From contig OZ241368.1 of the NCBI GenBank assembly GCA_965200525.1, forward strand, positions 4,960,001 to 5,024,000: DNA of 64,000 nucleotides, written 5' to 3'. The notes under the pieces were generated by a model. The model was not told where the DNA came from, made no database searches, and worked only from the letters and a program-made list of their open reading frames with translations. Numbering within the stretch: position 1 is the stretch's first letter; every line of letters starts with the position of its first letter. Source of the stretch: JANNPJ01 sp965200525 (GTDB taxonomy: Bacteria > Actinomycetota > Actinomycetes > Actinomycetales > Kineosporiaceae). Of this stretch, positions 52,268 to 61,291 are shown one piece after another. A program made the translations under genes and the position numbers.

Positions 52268-54334
52268 TCAGTCGGCCGCCGGCCCGCTGCGGGAAAAGTT
52301 CACGAACTGGCGCAGCAGCCCGATGTCGTCCACCGAGTCCGGGTTCGCGACCTGGGCCAGCGATCGGCCCTGGAGCAGTCGTTTCACCGGGATCTCCAGC
52401 TTCTTGCCGGTCCGGGTGTGCGGAATGCCGGGTACCTGCAGCACCTCGTCGGGCACGTGTCGGGGTGAGAGCTCGGCCCGGATCCGGTCGCGCAGTTCGC
52501 CGACCAGCGCATCGTCCAGGGTGTGACCCTCGGCCAAGACCAGGAAGAGCGGCATCCAGTAGCCGCCGTCCGGCATCTCGGCGCCGATCACCAGCGCCTC
52601 CGCCACCGCCGGGTGGCGTTCGACGACGGAATAGATGTCGGCGCTGCCCATCCGGACCCCGCCCCGGTTGAGCGTCGAGTCGGACCGGCCGTGCACGACG
52701 ATGCTGCCGCGCTCCGACAGCGTCACCCAGTCACCGTGCCGCCAGGTGCCGGGAAACATGTCGTAGTAGGCGCTCCGGTACCGCTGTCCGGTCGGGTCGT
52801 TCCAGAAGGACACCGGCATCGACGGCAGCGGCTCGGTGATGACCAGCTCGCCGACCTGCCCGATGAGGGGTTGGCCGTCCTCGTCCCAGGCTTCCAGGGC
52901 GACGCCGAGTTGGCGGGCGGCGAGTTCACCGCGCCGGATCGGCGTGGTCGGGGCGGCCCCGGCGAACCCGGTGGCGACGTCCGTGCCGCCGGTGGTGGAG
53001 ACCAGCTGCACCTGGGCGCCGACATGCTCGCGCACCCAGTCGTAGGACGACGGCGCCAGGACCGACCCGGTCGCCCCGAGGATTCGCAGCGCGCTGAGGT
53101 CGTGCTCGGTGCCCGGCTCGCGCCCGGCCCGGGCGCTGCCCTGCAGGAAGGCCGGGCTGACCCCGAGCACGTCGAGCCGGTGCCGCTCGGCCAGGGCCCA
53201 CAGCCGGTCGTAACCCTCGGCGGTCGGGTCACCGTCGTAGGTCACGATGCTCGCGCCGACCAGCAGGCCCGAGACCAGGTAGTTCCACATCATCCAGCTC
53301 GGGCTGGTGAACCACAGGAACCGTTGCCCGGGGCCGAGATCCAGGTGCAGGCCGGCCGTTTTCAGCTGTTCCAGCAGGATGCCGCCGTGCCCGTGGACGA
53401 TCCCCTTCGGCAGCCCGGTGGTGCCGGAGGAGAACAGCACCCAGAGCGGGTGGTCGAACGCCACCCGCACCGGCGCCGACATGGTCTCACCGGCCGTCGC
53501 CTCGGCCCAGGTCAGCGTGCCCGCGATCGGGTCAGGCAGCGCGCTCGGGTCAGGCAGCCCGACCGGGTCAGGCGATGCGTCAAGGTCGGGCCCGGTCACG
53601 ACGATGGTCGTCCGCGCGGTGGGCAGGCCCGCGCGAAGTTCGGCGATGCTCGCGCGGCGGTCGTGCTTCCGCCCGCCGTAGACGTACCCCTCGGCCGCCA
53701 CCAGGGCGGCCGGCTCCAGCTGGGCGAAACGGTCGATCGCGGCCGCGGCGGCGTAGTCCTGCCCGACGCCGGACCAGATCGCGCCCAGGCTCGCGGTGGC
53801 CAGGAGCGCCACGACCGCCTCGGGCCGGTTCGGCAGGTAGCCGACCACCCGATCGCCCGGGCCGACGCCGCGCTCGCGCAGGGTGGTGGCCAGGGCCCCG
53901 ACCTGGCGGCGAAGCTCCGCCCAGGTCAGGTCGGTGGCCGGGCCGCTCTCGTGCAGGCCGTGAACGGCGACCGCCTGCGGATCGCGGTCGGCCTGTTCCA
54001 GCACGCGCTCGGCGTAGTTCAGCCGCAGGCCGGGGAACCAGTGCGCGGCCGGCCCCGGGCCGGCCTTGGTCAGCACCGGGACCGGGTCGCCCTCGGCGGT
54101 GACCTCGAACCACTCCCGCACGGCGGTCCAGAACCGGGGGACGTCGGCCACCGACCAGGCGTGCTGGGCCGGGTAGTCCATCGGATCGCCCGGGCCGGAA
54201 TGGTTCTGGCTGACCCAGGTGGCGAACCGGACGATCTGCGACTGCCGAGCCTGCGGGCCGGGCGACCAGATGGCCTCAGCGTCTACCGGCAGGTCCAGGG
54301 GCAGGTCGAGATCAACGTCGTCGTTCCCGCGCAT
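52268..54334 (-). CDS. Acetoacetyl-CoA synthetase (acetoacetate-CoA ligase)
   Basis: 688 residues. AMP-binding core FSSGTTGLPKGIVHGHGGIL and the AACS-type stretch WFTSPSWMMWNYLVSGLLVG; then STTGGTDVATGFAGAAPTTP and the adenylate motif YRSAYYDMFPGTWRHGDWVT. The C-terminal catalytic Lys region is TGKKLEIPVKRLLQG. Length and order match AACS rather than acetyl-CoA synthetase. It activates acetoacetate with ATP and CoA in the cytoplasm, feeding lipid or ketone use. Stands alone as a single-gene unit. Confidence 0.92.
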   Translation of the reverse strand: MRGNDDVDLDLPLDLPVDAEAIWSPGPQARQSQIVRFATWVSQNHSGPGDPMDYPAQHAWSVADVPRFWTAVREWFEVTAEGDPVPVLTKAGPGPAAHWFPGLRLNYAERVLEQADRDPQAVAVHGLHESGPATDLTWAELRRQVGALATTLRERGVGPGDRVVGYLPNRPEAVVALLATASLGAIWSGVGQDYAAAAAIDRFAQLEPAALVAAEGYVYGGRKHDRRASIAELRAGLPTARTTIVVTGPDLDASPDPVGLPDPSALPDPIAGTLTWAEATAGETMSAPVRVAFDHPLWVLFSSGTTGLPKGIVHGHGGILLEQLKTAGLHLDLGPGQRFLWFTSPSWMMWNYLVSGLLVGASIVTYDGDPTAEGYDRLWALAERHRLDVLGVSPAFLQGSARAGREPGTEHDLSALRILGATGSVLAPSSYDWVREHVGAQVQLVSTTGGTDVATGFAGAAPTTPIRRGELAARQLGVALEAWDEDGQPLIGQVGELVITEPLPSMPVSFWNDPTGQRYRSAYYDMFPGTWRHGDWVTLSERGSIVVHGRSDSTLNRGGVRMGSADIYSVVERHPAVAEALVIGAEMPDGGYWMPLFLVLAEGHTLDDALVGELRDRIRAELSPRHVPDEVLQVPGIPHTRTGKKLEIPVKRLLQGRSLAQVANPDSVDDIGLLRQFVNFSRSGPAAD

Positions 54335-54387
54335 GGCGTCCTTCCCCGGGCGTCCGGCTACCCAGCCGAAACATTACCGCCGCTCGG

Positions 54388-55062
54388 TCACCAGGTGGCG
54401 ACCCAGGCCAGCAGGCGCGCGTCCTGGAGCGAGCCGAACACGACGTCCGCCGGGAAGTTCTCGTGCGACAGCGTCGGGACGCCGACCGTGCGCAGGCCCG
54501 CGGCCAACGCCGAGCGCAGCCCGGTCATCGAGTCCTCGAAGGCCAGGCTCTCCGGGGCCGGCCGCTCCAGAGCCGCGCAGGCGGCCAGGTACAGGTCGGG
54601 GGCCGGTTTGGCCGCGCTCACCTCGTCGGCGGCGATGCTGATCGGGAAGTCGCCGGTGAGCCCGGCCCGGCTGAGGGCGGCGTCCAGCAGGCTGCGCGGG
54701 GAGTTGCTGGCGACCGCGACCGGGACCCGTTCGGCCGCGGCCCGCACCAGGGCGGCGGCGCCGGGCATGGCCTCGGCCGAGCGGCCCACCACCTCGGCCA
54801 CCAGCATCAGCAGTTCGTCGGCAATTGCGTCGCCCGTTCCGGGCTCGTGGAAGAACCCGGCCAGCAGGTCGGCCGCGGCCGGCAACGACTTGCCGATCAC
54901 CAGGGCCTTCTCCGGCGGGCCGAAACCGAAGCCGCGCCGGGCGAACAGCTCGGTCTCGGCCACCGTCCAGCAGGGCTCGGTGTCCACCAGCAGCCCGTCA
55001 CAGTCGAAGACCACTGCCGCCGGGGTCCAGGTGGTCAGGTCGAGCCCCGCGGTGAGCGACAT
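54388..55062 (-). CDS. HAD-superfamily phosphatase
   Basis: 224 residues. Motif I is VVFDCDGLLVDTEP, motif II AVASNSPRSLLDAAL, the Lys of motif III is in SAAKPAPDLYLAACAAL and motif IV is LAFEDSMTGLRSALAAGL. The helical cap between residues 20 and 90 is of the beta-phosphoglucomutase/phosphatase type. It likely dephosphorylates a small sugar phosphate. It is on the same strand as its neighbours, with the tandem repeat at 55103 upstream. Confidence 0.88.
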   Translation of the reverse strand: MSLTAGLDLTTWTPAAVVFDCDGLLVDTEPCWTVAETELFARRGFGFGPPEKALVIGKSLPAAADLLAGFFHEPGTGDAIADELLMLVAEVVGRSAEAMPGAAALVRAAAERVPVAVASNSPRSLLDAALSRAGLTGDFPISIAADEVSAAKPAPDLYLAACAALERPAPESLAFEDSMTGLRSALAAGLRTVGVPTLSHENFPADVVFGSLQDARLLAWVATW

Positions 55063-55102
55063 GATCGCCAGTCTGGCACGCGGGCCAGATCGAGCCGGGG
55101 AC

Positions 55103-55154
55103 AGATCGGGCGGGCGGATCGGGCGGGCGGATCGGGCGGGCGGATCGGGCCGGT
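55103..55154. repeat. 13-bp tandem repeat, four units
   Basis: Units of GGATCGGGCGGGC: 55103-55115 (first base A), 55116-55128, 55129-55141 and 55142-55154 (last unit diverged at the end). It lies between the HAD gene start and the end of the next gene, touching that stop codon. It probably arose by replication slippage. Confidence 0.7.
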
Positions 55155-56623
55155 CAGGTCCGGGACGTCGCGTAGCCGAGCACGGCCGCGATCCCGAGCG
55201 CGCTGCGCGGGGCGTAGGGGATGCGCCACAGCCCGCCGTGGACGGCGGCGTGGGCCTCGTCCTGCCAGGGGTGCTCGTGCGGCCCGGGCGCGGTGTTCAG
55301 GTCGTGCACCAGCAGGGCGGCCATCAGCACGTTGGACGTCGAGGGCTCGAAGACCTCGACCCCGAAGCGGTGCGCACCGGCGAAAGCCGCGGCCAGGGCC
55401 CGGTTCTTGACCACCGAGCGGGTCCGGCTGGAGGGGGCGACGTGGAACGACACTCTCTGCCCCTGCGCGCGGGCCACGCTCGCCCGCCACCGCTGGAGCC
55501 GCTTGGCCAGGGCGTAGTTCGGGCCCTGGGCCGGCACCAGGCAGTCGCAGATCCCCGGGTCGGCGCCCGGCTGGTAGGCCCGGCGCAGCAGCGCCCCGCG
55601 GCTGGCCCAGCGCAGCGGCCGGGCGGCGAGCCGGCCCGGGCGGGAGCGGTGGGCGTAGGCCTCGACCGACTGGCGCACCGCCTCCGGCGGCACCGCGAAG
55701 GCATCGGTCGGGGTGGCCAGGAAGGCCAGGGCCAGGTCGGGCTCGGTGCGCTGCAGTCGCAGGGCCAGGACGTCGGCCGCCATCGCCACCCGCACGTGCG
55801 TGGCGCCGTCCGCGTACAGGTAGTTGCCCAGCACCAGCCGCCCGGGCACCGAGCGCAGCCACTCGGCCACGGCCGGGGTGTCGGCCAGCAGGTCGGCCCC
55901 GGCCACCTGGGCCAGGCCCTCCGTGCTCGCCCCGGGAGTGCGGACCGGGACCAGCAGGGTGCCGGCGCCCCGGGCGGCCGAGCCGAGAACCCTTTCCCAC
56001 AGGGCGGGGCGGGCCAGGTCGACCGCGGCCACGGTGGCCCCCCAGCGCAGCAGCGCCGTCAGCGGGCCCATCTCGGCCCCGGCCCCGAGCACCGCGACGG
56101 TCCGGCCGGGCAGGGCGAGCCACTCGGGGTGATCGAGGACGTCGCGCACGGCGTCCGCGGCTGAGGGCTCCAGGACGCCGTGCTCGGTCCAGACCTCCAG
56201 CTGGCGGCGCAGCGCGTCGCCGGCCAGGCGCTCGCCCCGGTAGGGCAGCACCAGCTCCTCGACCGGGGCCTGCTCGCCACGCACCTCGACCGTGTGCAGC
56301 TCGCCGTCGGCGGGCCGCTTCAGCAGGTCGTCGACCGGGTGCTCACCGTCCTCGTCGATGAAGGTCATCTGCTCGTGAGCGGCGGCCAGGCCGGCCCCGG
56401 CGATCGACAGCCAGGCCTCGGGGCTGGTCAGGCCCACCTCCAGCAGCCGGCGGAAGTGGGTCACGTACTCGGTGCGCCAGGCCGTCTCGCCGGCCGCGGC
56501 CCGCGCCCCGGCCGGGTCGACCTCGTGCAGGGCCCCGGCCACCACCTCTCGGCCGAATGCTGAGGAGCTGCGCCGCCCGTCCGGGCCGGGCGGCAGCGAG
56601 ATGCCGTGAGACGTCGTCGTCAT
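55154..56623 (-). CDS. Hypothetical protein with a Rossmann-like domain
   Basis: 489 residues. An N-terminal helical region (THFRRLLEVGLTSPEAWLSI) precedes RTVAVLGAGAEMGPLTALLR and WGATVAAVDLARPALWERVL, a dinucleotide- or SAM-binding GxGxxxG turn. The C-terminal half (DLALAFLATPTDAFAVPPEA, IAAVLGYATSRT) includes a membrane-like final helix. Close relatives are unnamed in my memory. No catalytic motif can be assigned. It is the longest unidentified gene in the right half of the window. Confidence 0.75.
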   Translation of the reverse strand: MTTTSHGISLPPGPDGRRSSSAFGREVVAGALHEVDPAGARAAAGETAWRTEYVTHFRRLLEVGLTSPEAWLSIAGAGLAAAHEQMTFIDEDGEHPVDDLLKRPADGELHTVEVRGEQAPVEELVLPYRGERLAGDALRRQLEVWTEHGVLEPSAADAVRDVLDHPEWLALPGRTVAVLGAGAEMGPLTALLRWGATVAAVDLARPALWERVLGSAARGAGTLLVPVRTPGASTEGLAQVAGADLLADTPAVAEWLRSVPGRLVLGNYLYADGATHVRVAMAADVLALRLQRTEPDLALAFLATPTDAFAVPPEAVRQSVEAYAHRSRPGRLAARPLRWASRGALLRRAYQPGADPGICDCLVPAQGPNYALAKRLQRWRASVARAQGQRVSFHVAPSSRTRSVVKNRALAAAFAGAHRFGVEVFEPSTSNVLMAALLVHDLNTAPGPHEHPWQDEAHAAVHGGLWRIPYAPRSALGIAAVLGYATSRT

Positions 56624-56652
56624 GGGGCTGAGCCTAGTTCCGACCCGGACCG

Positions 56653-57234
56653 TCAGCTCGGAGAGGGAGCCCGATCAGGAGGGGCCCCCTGATCAGGGAT
56701 TGCCGGCGTCGGGATCCAGTGCCGCCGGACCGGGCCGAGCTCGGTGTCGCGGATGTCGTCCAGCACACCGCCGTGGTGCTCGATGGTCCGGATCGAGGCC
56801 ACATTGGCGGGCTCGCAGGTGACGAGCACCCGGTCCAGCCCGAGCCGGCGAGCCTCGAGGAGCATCTCGCCCAGGGCCCAGGTGGCCAGGCCGCGGCGGC
56901 GCTCGGACGGGCGGATGCCGTACCCGATGTGGCCCCCGACCCGGAACAGGAAGTTGTCGAGCTCGTGGCGCAGGGCGATCGCCCCGAGCAGCCGCTCGCC
57001 GGCGACGATCCACCGGTAGGTGCAGGCCACCGGCCGACCGGTGCCCGCTGTGCGCGGGCCGGCCTGAGCCTGGGCCTGGAGCCGGGCCACCCAGGCGGCG
57101 AAACCGGACGGCGACTCGACCTGGTCGGTCGGGCGCAGCCCGAAGCCGTCCTCGTGCCGGCCCGGACCCCACTCGTGATGCGCCTCGAGCCAGGCCGCGT
57201 GCCGGCTGACCGTGGGTGCGATCAGGTCGGGCAT
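56653..57234 (-). CDS. GNAT-family N-acetyltransferase
   Basis: 193 residues from the ATG at 57234; the ATG at 57264 is an alternative. The acetyl-CoA-binding segment is IRPSERRRGLATWALGEMLL, followed by LDRVLVTCEPANVASIRTIE and HHGGVLDDIRDTE. The first 60 residues, LIAPTVSRHAAWLEAHHEWG, match the common GNAT subtype that acetylates small amines or protein termini. Divergent from the aldo/keto reductase gene. Confidence 0.88.
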   Translation of the reverse strand: MPDLIAPTVSRHAAWLEAHHEWGPGRHEDGFGLRPTDQVESPSGFAAWVARLQAQAQAGPRTAGTGRPVACTYRWIVAGERLLGAIALRHELDNFLFRVGGHIGYGIRPSERRRGLATWALGEMLLEARRLGLDRVLVTCEPANVASIRTIEHHGGVLDDIRDTELGPVRRHWIPTPAIPDQGAPPDRAPSPS

Positions 57235-57333
57235 GTCCGGACGATACCGTCCGGAGAAGGACATCGACCGGCGTTCGCCCGCACCGGCGGGGGCCGGGCC
57301 CGGCCGATGACCGGCAACCGGGAGGGAGCCCCG

Positions 57334-58302
57334 ATGACAGCGATCCCGACGTCGAGCAGCCCGTCGAGGCTGGGGCTCGGGCTGGCCGCGCTCGCTCGCC
57401 CGGCCTACATCACCTCCGGGCGAGAGCACGACCTGGGCCCGGTCCGCGACGTCGAGGGCCTGCGCGAGCGCAGCTGGGCCCTGCTGGACGCCGCCTACGA
57501 CGCCGGCATCCGCTACCTCGACGTGGCCCGCTCGTACGGCCGGTCCGAGGAGTTCCTGGCCGGCTGGCTGGAGCGCCGGGCGGTCAGCGACGTCGTCATC
57601 GGCTCGAAGTGGGGGTACCGGTACGTCGGTGGTTGGCGGCTCGACGCCGACGTCCACGAGGTGAAGGACCACTCCGGCACCGCCTTCGCCGAGCAGTGGC
57701 AGCAGTCCCGGTCCCTGCTCGGTGACCGGCTGAACATCTACCACGTGCACTCGATCACCCCGAACTCGCCGGCTCTCACCGACCGGGCGCTGCACGCGGC
57801 CCTGGCCGAGCTGCGCGACCAGGGGGTCCGGGTCGGGTTCTCCACCTCCGGCCCGGAGCAGGCCGACGTGATCCGGCGCGGCCTGGCCGTCACCGTCGGC
57901 GGCCAGCCGCTGTTCACCTCGATCGAGTCGACCTGGAACCTGCTCGAGCCCTCGAGCGGTCCGGCGCTGGCCGAGGCCGCCGCGAGCGGCGTCACCGTGA
58001 TCGTCAAGGAGGCGGTGGCCAACGGGCGGCTCACCCCGGCCGTCGTCGACCCGGCCGCCGGCGCCGCCCGCGAGCTGGCCCGGCGGCTCGGCGTCGGGCT
58101 GGACCAGGTCGCGATCGCCGCCGCCCTGGCCCAGCCGTGGGCCTGGCGGGTGCTCTCCGGTGCGGTCACCACCGACCAGCTGGCCCAGAACCAGGCCGGC
58201 GAGCAGCTCGCGCTCGGGCCCGACGTCGTCACCGGGCTGCTCGCCTCGGCCCAGCCACCGGCGCAGTACTGGGCCGAAAGGGCCACCCGGCAGTGGGCTT
58301 GA
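57334..58302 (+). CDS. Aldo/keto reductase
   Basis: 322 residues from an ATG with GGAGGGAG six bases upstream. The TIM-barrel signatures are YDAGIRYLDVARSYGRSEEF (catalytic Asp and Tyr), VVIGSKWGYRYVG (Lys) and NIYHVHSITPNSP (His). NADPH-binding end: ALAQPWAWRVLSGAVTTDQL. It reduces an unknown aldehyde or ketone. Divergent from the GNAT gene, with the OsmC-like gene 73 nt downstream on the same strand. Confidence 0.88.
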   Translation: MTAIPTSSSPSRLGLGLAALARPAYITSGREHDLGPVRDVEGLRERSWALLDAAYDAGIRYLDVARSYGRSEEFLAGWLERRAVSDVVIGSKWGYRYVGGWRLDADVHEVKDHSGTAFAEQWQQSRSLLGDRLNIYHVHSITPNSPALTDRALHAALAELRDQGVRVGFSTSGPEQADVIRRGLAVTVGGQPLFTSIESTWNLLEPSSGPALAEAAASGVTVIVKEAVANGRLTPAVVDPAAGAARELARRLGVGLDQVAIAAALAQPWAWRVLSGAVTTDQLAQNQAGEQLALGPDVVTGLLASAQPPAQYWAERATRQWA

Positions 58303-58375
58303 GTTTGGCGGCCGACATTTCACCCTGGCAGGGTGGGCCCGTGGTCGGGTGCGGATGTCGTGGACGGGCAGGTTG

Positions 58376-58768
58376 ATGGGCGAGACGTATCAGGTGGTGG
58401 TCGCGGCCGGGTCTTTGCGCTCCGATGCCCCCGGTGTGGTGGCCTTCCCGCACGCGTGGACACCCGAGGGGGTCACCGTGCAGGCCACCTTCACCGGGGC
58501 GCATCTGCTGCACCTGGCCGCGGCCGGGTGCGTGCTGAACGACCTCTACCGCGAGGCCAAGGGGCTGGGTCTCGACCTGGCCGGCGTGCGGGTCAGCGCC
58601 GAGGGCGGCTTCGACGAGGGCTGGGGCTCCACCGGGGTCAGCTACCTGGTCGAGACCGACTCCAGCGCCTCGGGCGACGACCTGGCCCGGTTGCTGAGGC
58701 GGGTCGACGACGTCGCCGAGATTCCCCGGGCGATCCGGGCCGGGGCCCCGGTCACCCGGGTCGAGTAG
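58376..58768 (+). CDS. OsmC-family protein
   Basis: 130 residues from the ATG at 58376. The OsmC fold is indicated by GAHLLHLAAAGCVLNDLYRE, with the reactive Cys in AAGCVLNDL, then LAGVRVSAEGGFDEGWGSTG and the final DLARLLRRVDDVAEIPRAIR. The second peroxidatic Cys of OsmC/Ohr is not present here, which suggests a non-peroxidase member. Followed by the terminator at 58784. Confidence 0.82.
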   Translation: MGETYQVVVAAGSLRSDAPGVVAFPHAWTPEGVTVQATFTGAHLLHLAAAGCVLNDLYREAKGLGLDLAGVRVSAEGGFDEGWGSTGVSYLVETDSSASGDDLARLLRRVDDVAEIPRAIRAGAPVTRVE

Positions 58769-58783
58769 TCGCCTGGCCAAGCA

Positions 58784-58814
58784 CCGGTGGCCCTCCCCTC
58801 CAAAGGGCCACCGG
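58784..58814. terminator. Hairpin terminator between convergent genes
   Basis: CCGGTGGCCCT and AGGGCCACCGG pair over 11 bp with a 9-nt loop. It lies between the OsmC gene end (58768) and the MMPL gene end (58831) and can serve both strands. Confidence 0.8.
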
Positions 58815-58830
58815 CTGGGTTCGGGCGAGT

Positions 58831-61020
58831 TCAGCTCACCGGTACCGGCCGGCGCTCGTCCTGCTCGCCGCCCTCGGGCAACCCGGACCGGCCGGCCGGC
58901 TGGGCGGTGGGCAGTGGCGAGTCGGGCGTGAGCGGTGAGGGTTCGACCCGCAGGATCGTGGCGACCCAGCCCGGTAGCCACCAGTTGTACTTGCCGAACA
59001 GGCTGACCAGGGCCGGTACGAGCAGGGCGCGCACGATGGTGGCGTCGAGCAGGATGCCGACGCCGAGGGCGGTGGCCAGGACCTTGATGTCGGTGCCGGG
59101 TGAGGCGGCCAGGGCGGCGAAGGCGAAGAACAGGATCAGGGCGGCCGAGGTGACCAGTCGCCCGGTGCGGCCCAGGCCGTGCTCGACCGCGTAGGCGGTG
59201 GAGCCGGTGCGGTCGTACTCCTCGCGCATCCGGGCCAGGATGAACACCTCGTAGTCCATCGAGAGCCCGAACAGGAACGCGAAGATCACCACCGGCAGCC
59301 AGAAGTTGGTCGCCCCGGTCCCGCTCACCCCGAACAGGGCCTGCGAGCCGTGCCCGTCCTGCCAGAACCAGGTCATCAGGCCGAACACGGCCGAGACGCT
59401 GACCAGGTTGAGCACCACCGCCTTGAGCGGCAGCAGGATCGAGCGGAAGGTCCGCACCAGCAGCACGAACGTCACCAGCGCGATCAGGGCCAGCACGTAC
59501 GGGAAGTTGTCGTACACCGCCCGCTGGTAGTCCTGCACGGTCACTCCGGGCCCGGCCAGGCCGGCGTACCCGGGCAACCCGTCCGCCGCGTCGCGGACCC
59601 GGTCGACCAGGGCCACGCTCTCGTTGTCGACCATCTCGTGATCGGGGATCACGATCACGTCGACCAGACCGCCCCGACCGGGCTCGTCGGCCACGGCCAG
59701 CCGGATCCCGGGCACCTTCTCGACCGCGTCGACGAACGAGCGGGCGTCGCCACCGGGGTTCACCAACAGGTTCAACGGTGTGAGGACGCCGTTGCCGACC
59801 CCGCCGCGCTCGAGTGAGGTCAGTGCCTCGTACGGGGCGCCACTGCTGGCCAGTGACGCCGAGCCGGCCTGGCCGATCTGCAGGCCGAACACCGGGGCGA
59901 CGGCCAGGGCCAGGGCCGCGAGGGCCGTGCCGGCTGCGACCCAGCGGTAACGGACGACACCGCGGGCCCAGCTCGACCAGGCCCGCGACTCCGTGCCGCG
60001 GGCCCGGATCCGGGGCCGGTCCATTGCCGGCCCGACCAGGCTCAGCAGCACCGGCAGCAAGGTGAGCACCACCAGGGTGCTGACCACCGGGATCAGCATG
60101 CCGCCGAAGCCCATGCTCTGCACCAGCGGCACCTTGACCACGACCAGCGCGACCAGGCTGATCGCGACCGTGATCCCGGAGGCCAGGACGGCGTGCCCGG
60201 CCGTCTTGACCGCCGTCACCACGGCCTCGTCGTTCGACCGGCCAGCGGCGCGCTCCTCCCGCCAGCGGTAGACCACCAGCAGCGAGTAGTCGATCGCGAC
60301 CCCGAGCCCGACCAGGGCGATCAGGAACTGCACGACGACCGAGACGTCGGTGAACGTGGTCAGGCCAAGCACGATCAGGTACGTGGACAGGATCGAGACG
60401 ACGGCGATCAGCAACGGCATCAGGGCCAGGAACGAGGCGAAGACGAAGATCAGGACGATCAGGGCCCCGACCCCACCGAGCAGGGTCTCGGCCAGCACGC
60501 CGGTGCCCTGGCTCTGGTCGTCGCCGTCCGAGAGTTGCGTGTATCCGGTGACTTTGACGTCGAGCCCCTGAGCCCGGGCGGCGGCCGCGACGGTGGTTGC
60601 GAACTCCTCCTTGATCGGGTCGACGAAGGTTTGCGGGGCCGGGGTGTAGACCAGCGCGAAGGTGCTGCGCCCGCCGTCGGTGAGGAAGCCGGGGTCGCCG
60701 GTGCCGGCGTAGTCGATCACCTGGACGCCGGGAATGGCCCGCAACCGGTCGGACACCGCGGCGACGTCGTCCCGGTGGTCGGTGAACGTCTCGCCGGCCG
60801 GCAGGGTGAACACCGGGATGTAGGCGGCGAGCGCGGCCACTCCGTAGGCGTCGGCCAGTTTGGTCTCGGCCTGGTACCCGGGCTGGCCGGGAACCGAGAA
60901 GTCGAACGACAACCGGTCCGGCACCCGGCCGGCGGCGAAACCACCGGCCAGCAGCGAGATCAGCCAGAAGCCGACCACCCACCAGCGATGTCTCAGAACG
61001 AAGCGAGCGGATCTCTCCAC
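58831..61020 (-). CDS. MMPL/RND-type membrane transporter
   Basis: 729 residues from a GTG at 61020 with GGGGAG seven bases before; a TTG at 61077 would run through the upstream palindrome. One N-terminal membrane helix precedes a large extracytoplasmic domain, then SSD-like helices (LLGGVGALIVLIFVFASFLA, FLIALVGLGVAIDYSLLVVY). The pattern repeats in the second half (VIFAFLFGLSMDYEVFILAR). The acidic GLGVAIDYS and GLSMDYEV motifs carry the proton-relay Asp residues of MmpL proteins. Likely exports lipids or drugs. Confidence 0.9.
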   Translation of the reverse strand: MERSARFVLRHRWWVVGFWLISLLAGGFAAGRVPDRLSFDFSVPGQPGYQAETKLADAYGVAALAAYIPVFTLPAGETFTDHRDDVAAVSDRLRAIPGVQVIDYAGTGDPGFLTDGGRSTFALVYTPAPQTFVDPIKEEFATTVAAAARAQGLDVKVTGYTQLSDGDDQSQGTGVLAETLLGGVGALIVLIFVFASFLALMPLLIAVVSILSTYLIVLGLTTFTDVSVVVQFLIALVGLGVAIDYSLLVVYRWREERAAGRSNDEAVVTAVKTAGHAVLASGITVAISLVALVVVKVPLVQSMGFGGMLIPVVSTLVVLTLLPVLLSLVGPAMDRPRIRARGTESRAWSSWARGVVRYRWVAAGTALAALALAVAPVFGLQIGQAGSASLASSGAPYEALTSLERGGVGNGVLTPLNLLVNPGGDARSFVDAVEKVPGIRLAVADEPGRGGLVDVIVIPDHEMVDNESVALVDRVRDAADGLPGYAGLAGPGVTVQDYQRAVYDNFPYVLALIALVTFVLLVRTFRSILLPLKAVVLNLVSVSAVFGLMTWFWQDGHGSQALFGVSGTGATNFWLPVVIFAFLFGLSMDYEVFILARMREEYDRTGSTAYAVEHGLGRTGRLVTSAALILFFAFAALAASPGTDIKVLATALGVGILLDATIVRALLVPALVSLFGKYNWWLPGWVATILRVEPSPLTPDSPLPTAQPAGRSGLPEGGEQDERRPVPVS

Positions 61021-61043
61021 GATTTTCTCCCCGGCGTGAACCT

Positions 61044-61075
61044 GAACTCGGATACCGGTTCGAGTATTCGAGTTC
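61044..61075. promoter_or_regulatory. Inverted repeat upstream of the MMPL gene
   Basis: GAACTCG (61044-61050) and CGAGTTC (61069-61075) are inverted, with the small palindrome ACCGGT and a second CGAGT between them. It lies 24-55 nt upstream of the GTG start and may be an operator. No regulator gene is adjacent on that side. Confidence 0.4.
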
Positions 61076-61291
61076 AAGATCGACAGAGGATCGGGGATGA
61101 CCCTGACCGGGCCCCGGAGCCGGACCCTGGCCCGGGCCAGGGTCCGGATTCAGCGGGTTCGGGGTGGTCCCGCGCGCTTCTTGCCGTCAGCACTCTTGGT
61201 AGTCAAGAGTCTACGGAGAGATATGTTGGGGGAGCGGCTCCCGGGGCTGAACCGGAGGGTACGGCCCGATGGTGGACGAAGGGGACCAACC

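Noticed and set aside
55103..55154. Possible CRISPR-like array
   Set aside because: Units are 13 bp, contiguous and without spacers, so it is a simple tandem repeat.
52523..56164. A 1213-codon open frame on the plus strand
   Set aside because: It is the antisense of the acetoacetyl-CoA synthetase, HAD and Rossmann-domain genes; it is Gly/Arg/Pro/Gln-rich with no domain, as expected for a GC-rich shadow.
58229..60982. A 917-codon frame on the minus strand
   Set aside because: It overlaps the MMPL gene in another frame and has only low-complexity Arg/Gly/Pro sequence, while the MMPL frame has clear membrane helices and motifs.
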